DNA from: Dasypus novemcinctus
Lineage: Eukaryota > Chordata > Mammalia > Cingulata > Dasypodidae
Length of the DNA stretch: 64,000 nucleotides
Assembly: GCF_030445035.2 (NCBI RefSeq)
Contig: NC_080683.1
Span: 21,479,528-21,543,527, forward strand
Direction: 5' to 3'
Below, in pieces: positions 48,601 to 60,917 of the stretch (positions within the stretch are counted from its first letter, which is position 1; every line of letters starts with the position of its first letter). Below the pieces are notes generated by a model that ran no database searches, was not told the origin of the DNA, and saw only the letters and a program-made list of their open reading frames with translations. Position numbers and translations under genes: made by a program.

Positions 48601-50940
48601 GAATTTTCAATATACCTAAAAGACTGCTGCACCCTAACATAATCTGCAGGCTCACCTAAATTCCACAAGAAAGATTACTTGAAAATAAATGACATTCTTA
48701 TAAAGCAACAAAAATTCCAGAAGAGAAAACAAGTTAGCTTGGTAATAATTTTGTTTTTATTAATTTCACCTAATGAGGTTTCTTTCCTCATACAGAAAAC
48801 TAAGATCAGCCAACTTTGGGTAAATTGAGTGAGCTGTTATTCATATGAAGCCTGTGGCATGAAGAAGAATGGCAAATTTAAGCTGAATATAAATTAGGTG
48901 TAGAAGAAAGCAGTTCTCAACAACCATCAGGCTAGAGGACATTTCTAGGCATAAAGCAGAGGGGGATGTGGCCAGAATGGGAAGAAAGTGAATTCTTTTG
49001 ACTTCCTTCATAATTTTTCTAAGACCTAATTGAGTACATGGAGAAATACTTATCCTCAAAATAAGAGTTTCATATTGTAGAAATCACTGAGCAGGATTTT
49101 TCAAACTGAGTACCATGCACTTCTTGGAAGTCCTTCTGAAAATAAAGAATGCCAAAGAGGCAAGGCACAAAATTGAAGCAAGGATATGGGGTTCCTGTGG
49201 CTTATTTAGAAAGAAGAGTAGTTCTGCCTTTAACTATTTAACATGTTGTCCCTTAGCTTCCTTCAAATAATTGATAATATCCAATAGACGAGATAAAGAT
49301 GAAAATAGATAGATGATAGATAATATATATAGATGATTATTATTATTAAGATAGATGTAGATGATAGACAGACATAGATAGATGGATATTGATAGATGGG
49401 TGGATGGATGAATGGATGGATGAAAGACTGATGGATAGAAAGATGTATGGACAAGTACAAGGAATATATCTGACTACTGGGTAAAGAGTACACAAAATGA
49501 CCTTCTGATTTCTGTGCACTGAGTCATTATTGCTTGACCCCATATTTTCTCAGGTAGGGACAAAGAATCTTTATTTTGAGCAAGAAAGCATTAAGAGTGA
49601 TTTCTGAGTATGCTGGGTATAATCAAAACAGAGAGTTTTGTTTCTACCCTTAACCAACTTGTTTCTAGTAAACTTCCTTCTTTATTTACACTGGAAAATC
49701 CAACAACATCACTCTAATTTTTTTTCAAACTCAACAGCCTTCTTCAATAAGGACCATTTAAAAAATAAGAGTTATTACATAAGTGACAGCCCCATGCGAG
49801 TTTCCTTCATGTTAGAAATTAAAGAGAAAGTATTACAAAGAACCAGAGTAAATGCACAGGATGAGGTCAAAGTGAAGCTTAGGGGGCCAAAGTTTTTAAC
49901 CAATAAATCTTGTCATTTCTCATAGTGTGTCACCTAGGTATCCATTTAGATATAGATATCAATGTTGAGAATAAAGTTAATTTTCAAGTTTTAAACAGTT
50001 CCTTTTTTCTTCTCTAAAACTGTATTTACCCTTATTCAGAAGGCAAGGGTAAATTATATATACCCTTGAAATTGTTAAAGACTCTCTGCTGACTTCAGTG
50101 TGGATGATTTTTCTAGATTTTGTCATTGTTTGTCTTACTTGCTAGGAAAATTCTTGGAATGAGAAATTAAAAATAGATATTCAGAGACCAGTGTGGCTAT
50201 TTGATTCATCATCTTGTCACCAGAGGAAAATTCAAATAATTTAATCCCCCACCCTCCTGTCTCTGTATTTTCTCTGCTGTCACAGGAGGGCATTGAGGAT
50301 GCATATTAATGAGGCTAGGCTAGGCAGCCACCCAAGGCATTTTTTCAATCTGGAAAAAGTGTCTCAACAATATTTATAAATGTCTTTTAGAGGTCAATTG
50401 CATAATCAATTGTCAACTCTTAGGGAGTTTAGAAGACAAAAAAGAGGGGCAAGGTGAGATTTAGAAGGTGGTGCTGAAAACTATGGCAAACAATATTTTA
50501 TTTTTTGGTCTAAAATGCTATGATATGATGTAAGCTTTGTATACCTGCTATATTTATAAGGAAATGTCCTTGAGCCACATAAAACTTTGTTGCAAATATC
50601 TTGAATATTAATAACAGAGAATAACTTAATTTAAAATATTTATTCAGAACTGGTAAATTACAAATTTATATCATTCCATCAAAGACTTCATATGTTTAAT
50701 AGAAACATATTTAAAAATAAGTGAGGTAGAAGGGAGCTGATAAGTTAGATTTCCTAGGATCAAGTAAGAATCTGCTCCCATTCCCAAAAAGATATTGCAG
50801 AGTAACTAGACCCAGAAAGTTTACATTAGAACTTACTATTTTGATTTAAAAGATAATATAATTTATACAAAAATTCAAAATGTCTAGAAAAATATAAGAA
50901 CATAATATGATTAATAAATGTATCTGATAAATTATTATTT
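48601..50940. other. Mostly unique non-coding stretch
   Basis: No coding frame with recognisable homology. It contains the tetranucleotide repeat at 49,298-49,445. 50,213-50,460 has less repeat-like composition, with homeodomain-type sites (ATTAATGA) and could be a conserved non-coding element, which cannot be tested from one sequence. Confidence 0.45.
49298..49445. repeat. (GATA)n/(GATG)n tetranucleotide repeat, imperfect
   Basis: AGATAGATGATAGATAATAT, then ATTATTATTAAG, then GATAGATGGATATTGATAGA and GGATGGATGAATGGATGGAT. Degenerate, so mutationally old. Confidence 0.9.
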
Positions 50941-51308
50941 ATTTATTTATTTTTTAAAGATTTATTTATTCATTTAATTCCCCCCCTCCCCCGGTTGTCT
51001 GCTCTCTGTGTCCATCCGCTGCGTCTTGTTTGTCTGCTTCTGTTGTCAGCGGCTAGGGAAGTGTGGGCGGCGCCATTCCTGGGCAGGCTGCTCTCTCCTT
51101 CACGCTGGGCAGCTCTCCCTGCAGGGTGCACTCCCCGCGCGTGGGGCTCCCCTATGCGGGGGACACCCCTGCGTGGCATGGCACTTCTTGTGCGCATCAG
51201 CACTGCGCATGGGCCAGCTCCACATGGGTCAAGGAGGCCCAGGGCTTGAACCACAGACCTCCCATGTGGTAGACGGACGCCCCAACCACTGGGCCAAGTC
51301 CGTTTCCC
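50941..51308 (-). mobile_element. DAS SINE
   Basis: Complement of the SINE: TTTAAAGATTTATTTATTC tail at left, head complement GGGCCAAGTCCGTTTCCC at right. ATAAATTATTATTT (50,927-50,940) and ATAAATTACTATTT (51,309-51,322) are a 14-base target duplication with one change. All frames of 69 to 119 residues here are SINE artefacts. Confidence 0.95.
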
Positions 51309-52839
51309 ATAAATTACTATTTAATCTACTGAGATTTGTCCTCTTTAATAACATTACCATTACTTGAGTGAAAATACAGAAGAGATAATTATCAAATTTA
51401 TATGTAGCCTCAACTTGAAGAGTGAGCTGTGATAACTTTTTAAAACTTCAAAATTATGTCAATTATTTATAATGCTGGGTAAAAATTAGCATGATGATAT
51501 TTAAATTATAACAAAAAGGCCTGCATTATATAATTACATACATATATATATATATATACATACACACACATAATGTTTTAAGTTATATCACAGAGGATTG
51601 GCATGACCTGCATTTCCATAAGCTCATGGGAAAAAACATAGAATTTTGTGTGTATTTTGGGAAGAGGTGCTAAAAATCTAGGTTGAGCTGTTAGTATGCT
51701 GTAAAAAGGCATAGCCTTTGGGTCAGTGGGCAATATTTTGTCCCAGTCATCCACAAATGGGGAATTTAGTTAGATTCTGAGCATCTCATTTTAAAAAAGA
51801 ACTTGTCATTCTAGAGTTAGCTATTACTAAAATGGTGAGATGTCTGGAATCCATGTCATATAAAGGGGAATTAATGATGTAGTAGGACTTCATCTTGAAT
51901 GAAAGAAAATCACAGGTAGATGTAGTGCATTAGATAAAAAAACCTCTCTTTATCTAATGCACTTTGATATAGATAAGGGCTGCACTCATTTGGCAGCATT
52001 CAGCAAAGTAAAGAAGATGGGATCACTTTGGGGTTTAAATAATAATTATGTCCTGTAAGATATTTTGTCTTTATATTTTATATCACTTCATTTCTGCTTT
52101 CCAAATAATATCATGAAAAATAAAAACTAAACCAACTTACAGAATCAATACCATATTGGAAAACTACCAAAAAAAGTACACAAAAGAATAGATTTATAGG
52201 AAAAACTGACTCAATAAATGTAGAATTCTTTTATGGTTTAAAGAAAATAAAAACCTATTTTCATCTATGTGTGATACAATCATTTGCAAATAATTATATT
52301 TAATTTGCTTATTTTAAAAAATTAAAAGAAAATGGCAAACAACATTTGCTTTGCAACTGAAGGCTTCTTTTTTATTATTTTGACTTAATAGCAAGTAAAA
52401 CATTTATGTGGATGAAACATATGAAACAGAGAATATAAATTCCTGCACCATAATTCTACTTTTTGTTTGTAAATATAGCAGCTTCCAGTTAATTTGTATA
52501 TATATAAACATACTAATAGTTGTTGGTAAAAGACCTATACTATGGCAAATTTATAAGGCATAGAATAAAAATTTGGTTGTTGTTACTAGATATAATCCGT
52601 CTGACCATTCATAGTGAATTTTCTATTCCTCACATGTTAAGTCACAACTACTTGAATTTGTGTAAGATAAAGTATACTGATTTTTTTAAGAAGCCAAAAT
52701 CTCCCAGCAATACAAACAAGGTAAGTATAAGAAATTCAATCCAGAATGAAGGAGGTTATCATTTATGTGGCTGATTAAGAGAAAATGACCTTAAGCAATC
52801 AATGATAAATTATAGTATTTGTTCACTTACATCACTGGT
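51309..52839. other. AT-rich non-coding stretch
   Basis: Contains a (TA)n(CA)n microsatellite at 51,541-51,571. An inverted pair near 51,930-51,965 (TGCATTAGATAAA with its complement TTTATCTAATGCA) can form a hairpin. No gene recognised. Confidence 0.5.
51541..51571. repeat. (TA)n(CA)n microsatellite
   Basis: CATATATATATATATATACA followed by TACACACACA. Confidence 0.95.
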
Positions 52840-54700
52840 TGGTATTTTAGTTTCTTAGGCAACTTAAGCAAGTACCATGAAATGGTTTGTATTAAGCAAA
52901 AAGAATTTATTTGCTCACAGTTTTGAAGCTAGGAAAATGTCCAAATTAAGGCATAATCAAAGTGACGCTTTCTTCTCAAAAATTGTTGTACTCTAGAGTC
53001 AGTTACTGGTGATCCTTGGTCCCTAGTTTGTCGTGGCAGGACAGATGGTAGCATCTTTTTTTTTTTTTTTAATTATCTTTTTTAAAGTTAATAGATCACA
53101 CAAAATGTTACACTAAAAAACAAAAGAGGTTCCCATATACCACACTCTCTACCCCCCACCCCCATCATTTCTTAATTGTATTTTTTTGAAGATACATAGA
53201 TGACAAAAAATTTTATATTAAAAAATATAAGAGGTTCCCATATACCCCACAGCCCTCACTGCCACCCCACTCCTTCCATATCAACAACCTCTTTCATCAT
53301 TGTGGCACATTCATTGCATTTGGTGAATACATTTTGGAGCACTGCTGAACCACATGAATGATAGTTTACATTGTAGGTTACACTCTCCCCCAGTCCATTC
53401 AGTGGGTTATGGTAGGATATATAATGTCCAGCAATATCATTTAGGACAACTCCAAGTCCTAAAAATACCCCCGCATCACATCTCTTTTTCCCTCTCCCTG
53501 CCCTCAGCAACTACTGTGGCCACTTTCTCCACATCAAGGCTACAATTTCTTCCATTACTAGTCACAGTAGTTCTATAGTAGAATATCAGTAAGTCCAAAC
53601 TAATCCATATTTTATTCCTCCATCTCTTATTCTCTCTCTTCTCTTTCAGGTTTCATTGAATTCAGCTTCTTATTTCCTATGAGATTCTCTTTCTCATGTC
53701 TGCATTCATCCCATTTATAAAGGACTCCAGTAATAGAATCAAGACCCATCATCATTGACCTGACCACACACACCTTAACTGAAGTGACCTCATCAAAGAG
53801 TCCTATCTAAAATGAGTTAACATCCATAGAAATGGAAATGTTTTTCTGGAGCACATATGGCTTCATACCACACTCCAGCTTCTGTACCCCTAAAAGATAT
53901 GTTCTTTCTATATGCAAAATATATTCATTTCATCATAATATACCAAAAGCCTAAAGTCCTCTCAGAAACAATGCTTAGTACAAAACTTCATCAAAATTAA
54001 TGGATGTGGTCTGTCCTGGGTAATAGTTCCCCTCCATCTGTGGACCTGTGAGACCTAAGAACAATTCAATTTATCTGCTTCCAATATACAAGGAGGGAAA
54101 GGCATAGGATAAACACTTCCATTCCTATAGGGAGAAATCTGAAGGAAAACAGGGGTCAGGTCCAAAACAATTATGGAAACCCTGCAGGGCATACTCCTTA
54201 GATTCCAAGGTCTGAGAGTCATATATGGAATAATACTTTGTCCTCTGGTCCTGATGAAACAGCATCCCCACCCCTTCTAAGTACTTGGCCAGCAGCCATG
54301 CTTTCCTCAAACACAGGGGTAAAGCCCCCACCTTCAAGCATGGGGATGGTGGCCATACTCTCCACAAATGCCAGGGCACAGGTTCCACCCTCTCAGTGCA
54401 TTGGGGTGGTGGCCAGACTCTCTGCAATCCCTGGAGCACAAGCTCTACCATCTCTTGGCACTAGGATGGCAGCACTCTTCCTGAACAATGGGCTTAAAAG
54501 CCCACTCTCACCAAGAGCCAAGGCAGACTCACGATTTCCACACATAAGAGTGGGTCCGCTCACTTGGCCCAAGAAGATGTCTTTGGTCCAGACACCAGCT
54601 TCCATGGTTCTGCTCTTGAAGTGATCTTTTTCCCTTCAATTTGTCCCTTTTCTGTTCCTTTTAGTCCAAGCTGACATTTCCCAAGATTTGCAAATCTGAA
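52840..54700 (-). mobile_element. MaLR-type element, partial (one LTR plus internal part)
   Basis: LTR at 52,840-53,872, split by retroposon X at 53,056-53,623, then internal sequence 53,873-54,700 that aligns with 20,630-21,420 (shared text such as CATACTC..TTAGA, CTGATGAAA, CACAGG.TAAAG). The other LTR and rest of the internal region are missing. Non-coding. Confidence 0.82.
53056..53623 (-). mobile_element. Retroposon X with two successive 3' ends
   Basis: A first poly-T start at 53,056 leads into ACACAAAATGTTACACT and GAGGTTCCCATATACC. About 115 bases later a second T-rich start (TGTATTTTTTTGAAGATAC) leads into the same GAGGTTCCCATATACCCC. So either one copy landed in the tail of another, or the 3' end is tandemly repeated. 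CATCT occurs at both outer ends. Confidence 0.75.
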
Positions 54701-54954
54701 TTTGAGGAATGGACATTTAATATCTGCTCTTTTGAGGAAGGAAGCATTATGGTGAAGGGAAAAACATGCAAATGTTATTGCCAGTCAGATAGTGTCCCCT
54801 GCCCTTGTGCGTAGCTTAAACAATAGTGAAAATTATAGGAAGCCTTCCCAGAATTTCCAGCAATAAAAATATTAAGGGCAACAAGTATTTATGAGCACGT
54901 AATTTATACTTTGCACTGGATTAATTGCCTTCTCTGATTGTTGACAGATTTAAA

Positions 54955-55980
54955 TCTATTATTTTGCTTTTTGTTTTGTATTTGCCCCATCTGTTTTTTG
55001 TTCTTTTTCTCTCCTTAATGTGATTGAGTTTATGATTCCATTCTATTAAGCTTTTTACTGTTTGGCTTAACAGCTATAACTACTTGTTTTCTTACTTTAA
55101 TGGTTGTTAGGGGTTTTTTTGTCTTTATTGTTTTAATATTACATTCAAAAAATATGAGGTCCCCATTTACCCCCCACCCCCCTCGCCCCACTCCTCCCCC
55201 CATAACAACAATCTCCTCCATCATCATGAGGCAGTCATTGCATTTGGTGAATACATCTCTGAGCACCGTTGCACCTCATGGTCAATGGTCCACATCATAG
55301 CCCACACTCTCCCACATTCCACCCAGTGGGCCATGGGAGGACATACAATGTCTAGAAACTGTCCCTGCAGCACCACCCAGGACAACTCCAAGTCCTGAAA
55401 ATGCCCCCACATCTCATCTCTTCCTCCCACTCCATACCCCCAGCAGCCACCATGGCCACTTTCTCCACACCAATGCCACATTTTCTTCTATTACTAATCA
55501 CAATAGTTCATGAATAGAATATCAGTAAGTCCACTCTAATCCATACTCTATTCCTCCATCCTGTCGACCTTGGAATGGTTGTGTCCACTCCACATCTATA
55601 TCAGGAGGGTGCTTAGATTCCCCATGGATGCTGGATGCAATCCTCCTGCTTTCAGTTCATTTTTTTATATATATCTTTAATTTATCACAGTCTGCCTTAA
55701 AGTCATAATATATCACTTTTCATAGATATTTAATAATAAGAACAGAATCTTATCTATTTACCCATGGAGTTTCCTTTCCTGGTGTTCTTTCTTTTTGGAG
55801 ATCCACGTTTTCATCTAGACTCATTTTTCTTCTACCTTCAAGATTTTCTATAAAGGTTTTTATAGTGTAGGTCTAGTAGTATAAGCTCTCCAAGTTTGTG
55901 TGTCTGAAAAATCTTTATGTCACCTTTTTTATGATGCATTTGTGTTGACTTAATTGTAAACATACAGTACTTTTTTCTCC
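54955..55980 (-). mobile_element. Old LINE-1 fragment, interrupted
   Basis: Antisense L1 text from the ORF1-ORF2 region (TGCTTTTTGTTTTGTATTTG, then TAGTGTAGGTCTAGTAGTAT), split by a retroposon X copy at 55,108-55,658 and continuing after it (TATCTTTAATTTATCACAGT). Confidence 0.65.
55108..55658 (-). mobile_element. Retroposon X, 5'-truncated copy
   Basis: T-rich start, GAGGTCCCCATTTACCCCCC, then nearly colinear with 5,767-6,290 over its whole length, ending within CTGCTTTCAGTT. Among the copies here these two look the most alike, so both are relatively young. Confidence 0.82.
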
Positions 55981-56089
55981 TTATCAAGCCCAGATTTAAT
56001 TTTTATTTGATAGAGGTTAAAGGCACTGGTGGGATCATATTTAGAAAATCACAATCAAATTGGTACAAAGTAATGAGGATTAAAAAAAG

Positions 56090-56250
56090 ATATTAAAAGG
56101 GGATAAATCCTTAACTTCAGTAACATGTTTCATAACCTTCATGGTCTGATACTTTACCTTCTCCAATCCCACTGTCCTAAGCCACCAAAAACTACCTGTG
56201 AACCCCAGGGCTTCTTCTCCAGACAAGACTCTTTGTAAAGTATTCAATAA
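56090..56250 (+). mobile_element. LINE-2 fragment (probable)
   Basis: ATCCTTAACTTCAGTAACAT, TTCATGGTCTGATACTTTAC and CTTCTCCAATCCCACTG follow the order of L2 (ctccttaacatggcctacaaggccctgcatgatctggcccc). Ancient and diverged. Confidence 0.55.
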
Positions 56251-56289
56251 ACTTCCTTAAAAGTACCTTCTATTGCCCTCCTTGTTCAG

Positions 56290-57905
56290 CTCTTTCTATA
56301 ATTTTTTAAAATTTTTTCATTTTAGTAACATATATATATAACCTAAATTTTCCCCTTTTAAATGCATTCAAATACATATAATCTAAAATACAGATAAGGT
56401 TTGCAACGTTGTGCTACCATCACCACCACCCACTACCGAAATGTCTCATCATTCAAAGTAGAGACTCTGTACAGATTAGTCTTTAACTCCCTAATCGTCA
56501 TCCCTACTCTAACCCCTGGGGAACCTGTATTGTAGATTCTGACTCTACGAGTTTATTCATTCTGATAATTTCATATCAGTGAGATCATACAATATTTGTC
56601 CTATTGTGTCTGACTTATTTCACTAAACATGATATTTTGAGATTCATCTATGTTGTGGCATGTATCCAAGATTCATTTGTTTTTAGGGATGAATAATATT
56701 CCATTGTGTGAATATACCACATTTTTTTGTTTATCCATTAATCTGCTGTGGGCACGTGTTGCTTCCATCTTTTGGCAACTGTGAATAATGCTGATATGAA
56801 CGTTGGTGTACAAATATCTCTTGGGGTTCCTACTTTCAAATATTTTGGGTATATACCTAGAATTGGGACTGCCTGATAAAATAGTAATCTACACTTATCT
56901 TTCTGGGGAACTGCCATACTTTCTTTCACAGGGTTGTACCATTTTACTTTGCCACCAGGGATGAATGGGTGGTACTATTTCCCATATTCTACCTAACACT
57001 TGCTATTTTTATTTTTTTATTAGTAACAATTCTAGTGACTTTAAAATGGGATCACATTGTGGTTTTGATTTGCAAGTTCCTAATGGCTAATGATGCTGAA
57101 CATAATTTTATGTGTTTTTTAGCCATTTCTTTATCTTCTTTGGAGAAATTGTGGGCCCAAATCTTTTACCTATTTTTCATTATAAATTGGGTTGTCTTTT
57201 GGTTGTTGAGTTGAAAAGATTTCTTTATATATTCTGGATATTAAACCCTTATTAGATCATTGAGATGTTTTATATCATTGTGCAGAGTATCATTCTATGC
57301 TCATGAATAAAGTCCTTTAATGTGCAAAGATTTAAACGTTGACTCATTTATCTTATTTTTTTTCTTTTGTTGCTTGTGCTTAGGGTATAAAACTTAAGAA
57401 ACCATTGTCTAAAACACAAGGCCATGAAGATACTTCCCTATGTTTTCTTCTAGGAATTTTTTAGCTTTGACATTTATATTTAGGTCTTTGATTAATGTTG
57501 AGTTCACTTTTGTATATGGCATGAGGTAGAGGTGCAGCTTCATGGTTTTGCAAATAGAGATCCAGTTTTCCCAGCACAATCTGTTGAAGAGAATATTTTT
57601 TCCCAATAGAACGTTTTTTGCTACCTTACCAAAATTCAGTTGGCCATAAAAGTGTGGGTTGATTTCTGAGCTCTCAGTTTGATTCCATTTGTTTCTATGT
57701 CTCTTCTTGTGCCAGGACCATTATGTTTTGACTACTGTGACTTTGTAATAAGTTTTAAGATCAGGAAGTATGACTCTTCCAACTTCATTCATCTTTTTCA
57801 AAATGGCTTCGGTTATTCAGACCCCTTACCTTTCCATATCATTTTATGATTTTCATTTCTGAAAAAAAAATGCTCTTGGAATTTTGATAGAGACTGCATT
57901 GAATC
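56290..57905 (-). mobile_element. LINE-1, 3' UTR and ORF2 end
   Basis: Minus-strand L1: 3' UTR from about 56,290, then ORF2 up to GACTGCATTGAATCT at 57,890-57,905. The next L1 bases in order are found not here but at 60,917 read in reverse (AATCTTTAAATAGC), as explained under the inversion. Confidence 0.88.
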
Positions 57906-58317
57906 TTTTTTTTTTTAAGATTTATTTATTTATTTCTCTCCCCTTCTTCCCCCTACCCCCCATTGTCTGTTTTGTGTCTATTTGCTGCGTCTTCTGTGTC
58001 CGCTTCTGTTGTTGTCAGCGGCACAGTAATCTGTGTTTCTTTTTGTTGCATCATCTTGTTGTGTCAGCTCTCCGTGTGTGCGGTGCCATTCCTGGGCAGG
58101 CTGCACTTTCTTTCGCGCTGGGTGGCTCTCCTTATGGGGCGCACTCCTTGCGCATGGGGCTCCCTTATGCAGGGGACACCCCTGTGTGGCACAGCACTCC
58201 TTGCACACATCAGCACTGCCCATGGGCCAGCTGCACACAGTCAAGGAGGCCTGGGGTTTGAACCGCGGATCTCCCATGTGGTAGACGGACTCCCTAACCA
58301 CTGGGCCAAGTCCGCCG
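57906..58317 (-). mobile_element. DAS SINE at left inversion breakpoint
   Basis: Tail at left (T-run from 57,906), complete head at right (complement of CGGCGGACTTGGCCC). Its two flanks do not match each other. The left flank AATCTTT matches the complement of the flank at 60,911-60,917, and the right flank (58,319-58,331) matches the complement of 61,340-61,352. Now probably a hybrid of two SINEs. Frames of 83 to 125 residues here are artefacts. Confidence 0.93.
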
Positions 58318-59110
58318 TCTGAAGAGGATTTAAAAATGGCAAATAAGCAAATGGAAATATATTCAGCAAATATTATCCATTAAGAAAATGTTCATTAAAG
58401 CAAAAATGAGATGTCACTTCACACCAATCAAAATGGTAAAAGTTAAAAATAATGAAAGCATAAAATTGCTGACAATGATGTTGAGAAATGATCACTAGCA
58501 TATTTCTGGTGAAAATATGAAGAGCTACATCTACTATGGAAAAGTTTGTTAATGATTACCCTTTTGGACATTTATGAAAGAGTTATGGAAATTTATGTTT
58601 ATCCCAAATCCTGTACATGAATTTTCGTACCAGCTTTATTCAAAATCATCAAAAACTGATGATACATCCAAATAATGGAATACCATTTTATAATAAAAAG
58701 GAGCAAAGTATTTATATACCTAACAATTTAAATTGCTATAGAGTTATGCTGAGTAAAAAAAATTCAATCCCAAACTGTCACTTAATATATAATTCTCTTC
58801 TAAGTGTCAATTACTGATATGGAAGATAGACTAGTAGTTGCCAGGGTTTAAGGATAAGTGGATGGGAATGGGAAGAAGTATATGTGGTCATAATAAAGCA
58901 ACATGAAGAATCCTTCTGGTGATGGGACTTCTCTCTAGCTTGATTCTGGTGATGAATGTGATAAAACTGCGTGTGAACAAAACACATATGTACACACACA
59001 CATACACAAGTAATGGTAAAACTGGAGAAAGCTAAAAAACAATGAACTTGTATCAATATCAATGTCCTGGTTGTTATTTTGTACTATAGTTTTACAAGAT
59101 GTTATCACTG
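58318..59110 (+). mobile_element. Older LINE-1 fragment, ORF2 end and 3' UTR
   Basis: GAAGAGGATTTAAAAATGGC, then AAAAATGAGATGTCACTTCA and CAAAATCATCAAAAACTGAT follow the end of L1 ORF2 in plus orientation, diverged. Its upstream continuation is the complement of 61,343-61,410. Confidence 0.8.
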
Positions 59111-59164
59111 AGGAAATTGTGTAATGAAGGCAGGAGATCAATTATTTTTTAAAAGTACATGTAA

Positions 59165-60290
59165 GAATGTGGGAAGATGGCAGTATAGAAAGCTCAGAGA
59201 ATCAGTCCTTCCGACAGAACAATGATGAAATAGGCAGGAACTGTCTGAATCAACTATTTGAAAACTGGCATCAAGTGGAAAAATGTGCAGCATTCAGGAA
59301 AGGCAGGAGGAAGAAGTTGAATTGCTCTTTCTGTGCAGTAGTTACAGTAGCCCATCCCTCACTCTGGTGGCAAATAGGAGTGGGGTCTGGCCCCTGGATC
59401 AGTGCACTGGTGCCAGAGTGGGGCAAAGACACTGACTCCCCAATTCTGTGAGAGGGATATATTTGGCCCAACCACTTATCGCAGCTTTGATTGACAATTT
59501 TAGATCCCTGGAAGCCTAGCCCCAGGGAAGCCATTGTACCAGCCTACCCGGAAAAAAAATACGGTGAAGACTTAAAGATAATGTACTCCCTCAGAGCTGC
59601 AGAGGACAGTTAAAGGGATGTATTTGCTGGGAAGGTGCTGAGTCAAGAAAGCACAGCTTTGGGAAGCTGTGGAGGATGACTTTCCTGGCCTCATCCACTC
59701 CCCAGGAAAGTTTGGAACTGGCAGGTGCTCCTTTCTGGGTTCCTGGCCTTGTTCTGCCTGGGAAAGGCAACTTAAGAGACTCTCCTCTAATGAGTCCTCT
59801 TTCCCAGAATTTGTCCCCCAGGCAAATGGAGTCTGAGATAACAAAAGGAGTATAAGAAACAATTTAGGAATGGGCCAAGACTTACCTGCCTTAAGTCATA
59901 TAGCAGAACACCCAGAAAATAATGAAGTCTGTTTCCTGGGAAATAGAGGGGCATTCAAACTCCTGAAAGTAGGGAAACTCCTAGGGCTACTAGCAAACAC
60001 AAACCTAAGATAAATCACAGGCCCAAAAAAGACATAGAGGACCCTCTACTTTGCATTTGCCTGGGATTGACATTCCTGATAGAAGGGCTAAATTCTGAAG
60101 GAGAGGATCAACCAATAAAAAGCCATTTTGCAAAAGACAGTGAAAGCTATTTTTTTGCTTAGGTTTGCTTGTTGTTGTTTAGCTCCTGACACTCAAGAAA
60201 ATATCATTTCACTAGCTGGACACAAACTTAAGAAACAGACATCTCAGGGAATAAATTCCAGTTAGCATTTTAAAATATTAAAATGTTTAA
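59165..60290 (+). mobile_element. LINE-1 5' UTR
   Basis: Starts at ATGTGGGAAGATGGCAGTAT, an L1-type 5' end containing an AAGATGGC (YY1-like) site, and shares GCAGGAACTGTCTGAA with 24,907. It is followed almost directly by reverse-transcriptase sequence at 60,300, so ORF1 and the first part of ORF2 are deleted. Confidence 0.8.
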
Positions 60291-60299
60291 CTTTTAATA

Positions 60300-60917
60300 T
60301 ATCTTTTAAGATTTATTAATCTTTTAAGATTAAAAGATAAACAAAGGAATAGGAAATGATGGTCCAGCCAAAAGAAGAAGAAAAAAAGCCTCACCATGAT
60401 AAAGGGTCAGGATCAAGACAAGGATGCCTGCTATTACTGCTGCTGCTCAACATTGTACTGGAAGTTTTAGCCACAGCAATGAGGCAAGAACAAGAAATAA
60501 AAGTCATCCAAATTGGAAAGGAAGAAGTAAAATTTTCCCTATTTGCAGATGACATGATCCTATATACAGAAAATTTTGAAAAATCTGCAACAAAGCTCCT
60601 AGAGCTAATAAATTCAACAAAATGGCAGGGTACAAGATCACCACCCCAAAAGTAAGGTTTCTATATACTAATAATGAACAATTAGAAGATGAAATCAAGA
60701 AGAAAATTCCATTTATAACAATAACTAAAAGAATCAAATATCTAGGAACAAATCTAAACAAGGATATAAAGGATTTGTACATTTAAAAAACAAACACACT
60801 ATGAAACATTGCTAAAGAAATAAAAGAAGACCCAAATAGCTGGAAGAACTTTCCATATTCATACACTGTAAGACAAAATATGGTAAAGATGACAATTCTA
60901 CCTAAAGCTATTTAAAG
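60300..60917 (+). mobile_element. LINE-1 ORF2, reverse transcriptase region
   Basis: Plus-strand ORF2 sequence up to TACCTAAAGCTATTTAAAGATT, where the SINE interrupts. The continuation (CAATGCAGTC) is the complement of 57,891-57,902. Confidence 0.88.
60356..60655 (+). pseudogene. L1 ORF2 reverse transcriptase fragment with intact FADD
   Basis: A 99-residue frame over the palm part of the L1 reverse transcriptase. It shows [21 protein letters not shown] (usual '[21 protein letters not shown]') around residues 21-41 and an intact FADDMILY at residues 63-70, the catalytic aspartate pair. The frame ends in the SPPQK region by frameshift. Because the fingers, endonuclease and connection parts are missing it cannot be functional. 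Part of the L1 whose 5' UTR is at 59,165 and whose 3' end is at 56,290-57,905, now separated by inversion. Confidence 0.85.

Larger units (their letters stand above)
58318..60917. other. Inverted segment between two DAS SINEs
   Basis: Contains L1 sequence in plus orientation, while the L1 sequence on both outer sides is in minus orientation. Reversing 58,318-60,917 makes both L1 joins continuous: 57,905 to 60,917 at ORF2, and 58,318 to 61,343 at another L1. The 13-base duplication AAATCCTCTTCAG is also restored on either side of one SINE. Evidence is sequence-internal; the mechanism (recombination between inverted SINEs) is inferred. Confidence 0.85.

Noticed and set aside
57884..58322. Several overlapping frames of 83 to 125 residues
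   Set aside because: All lie within a DAS SINE.
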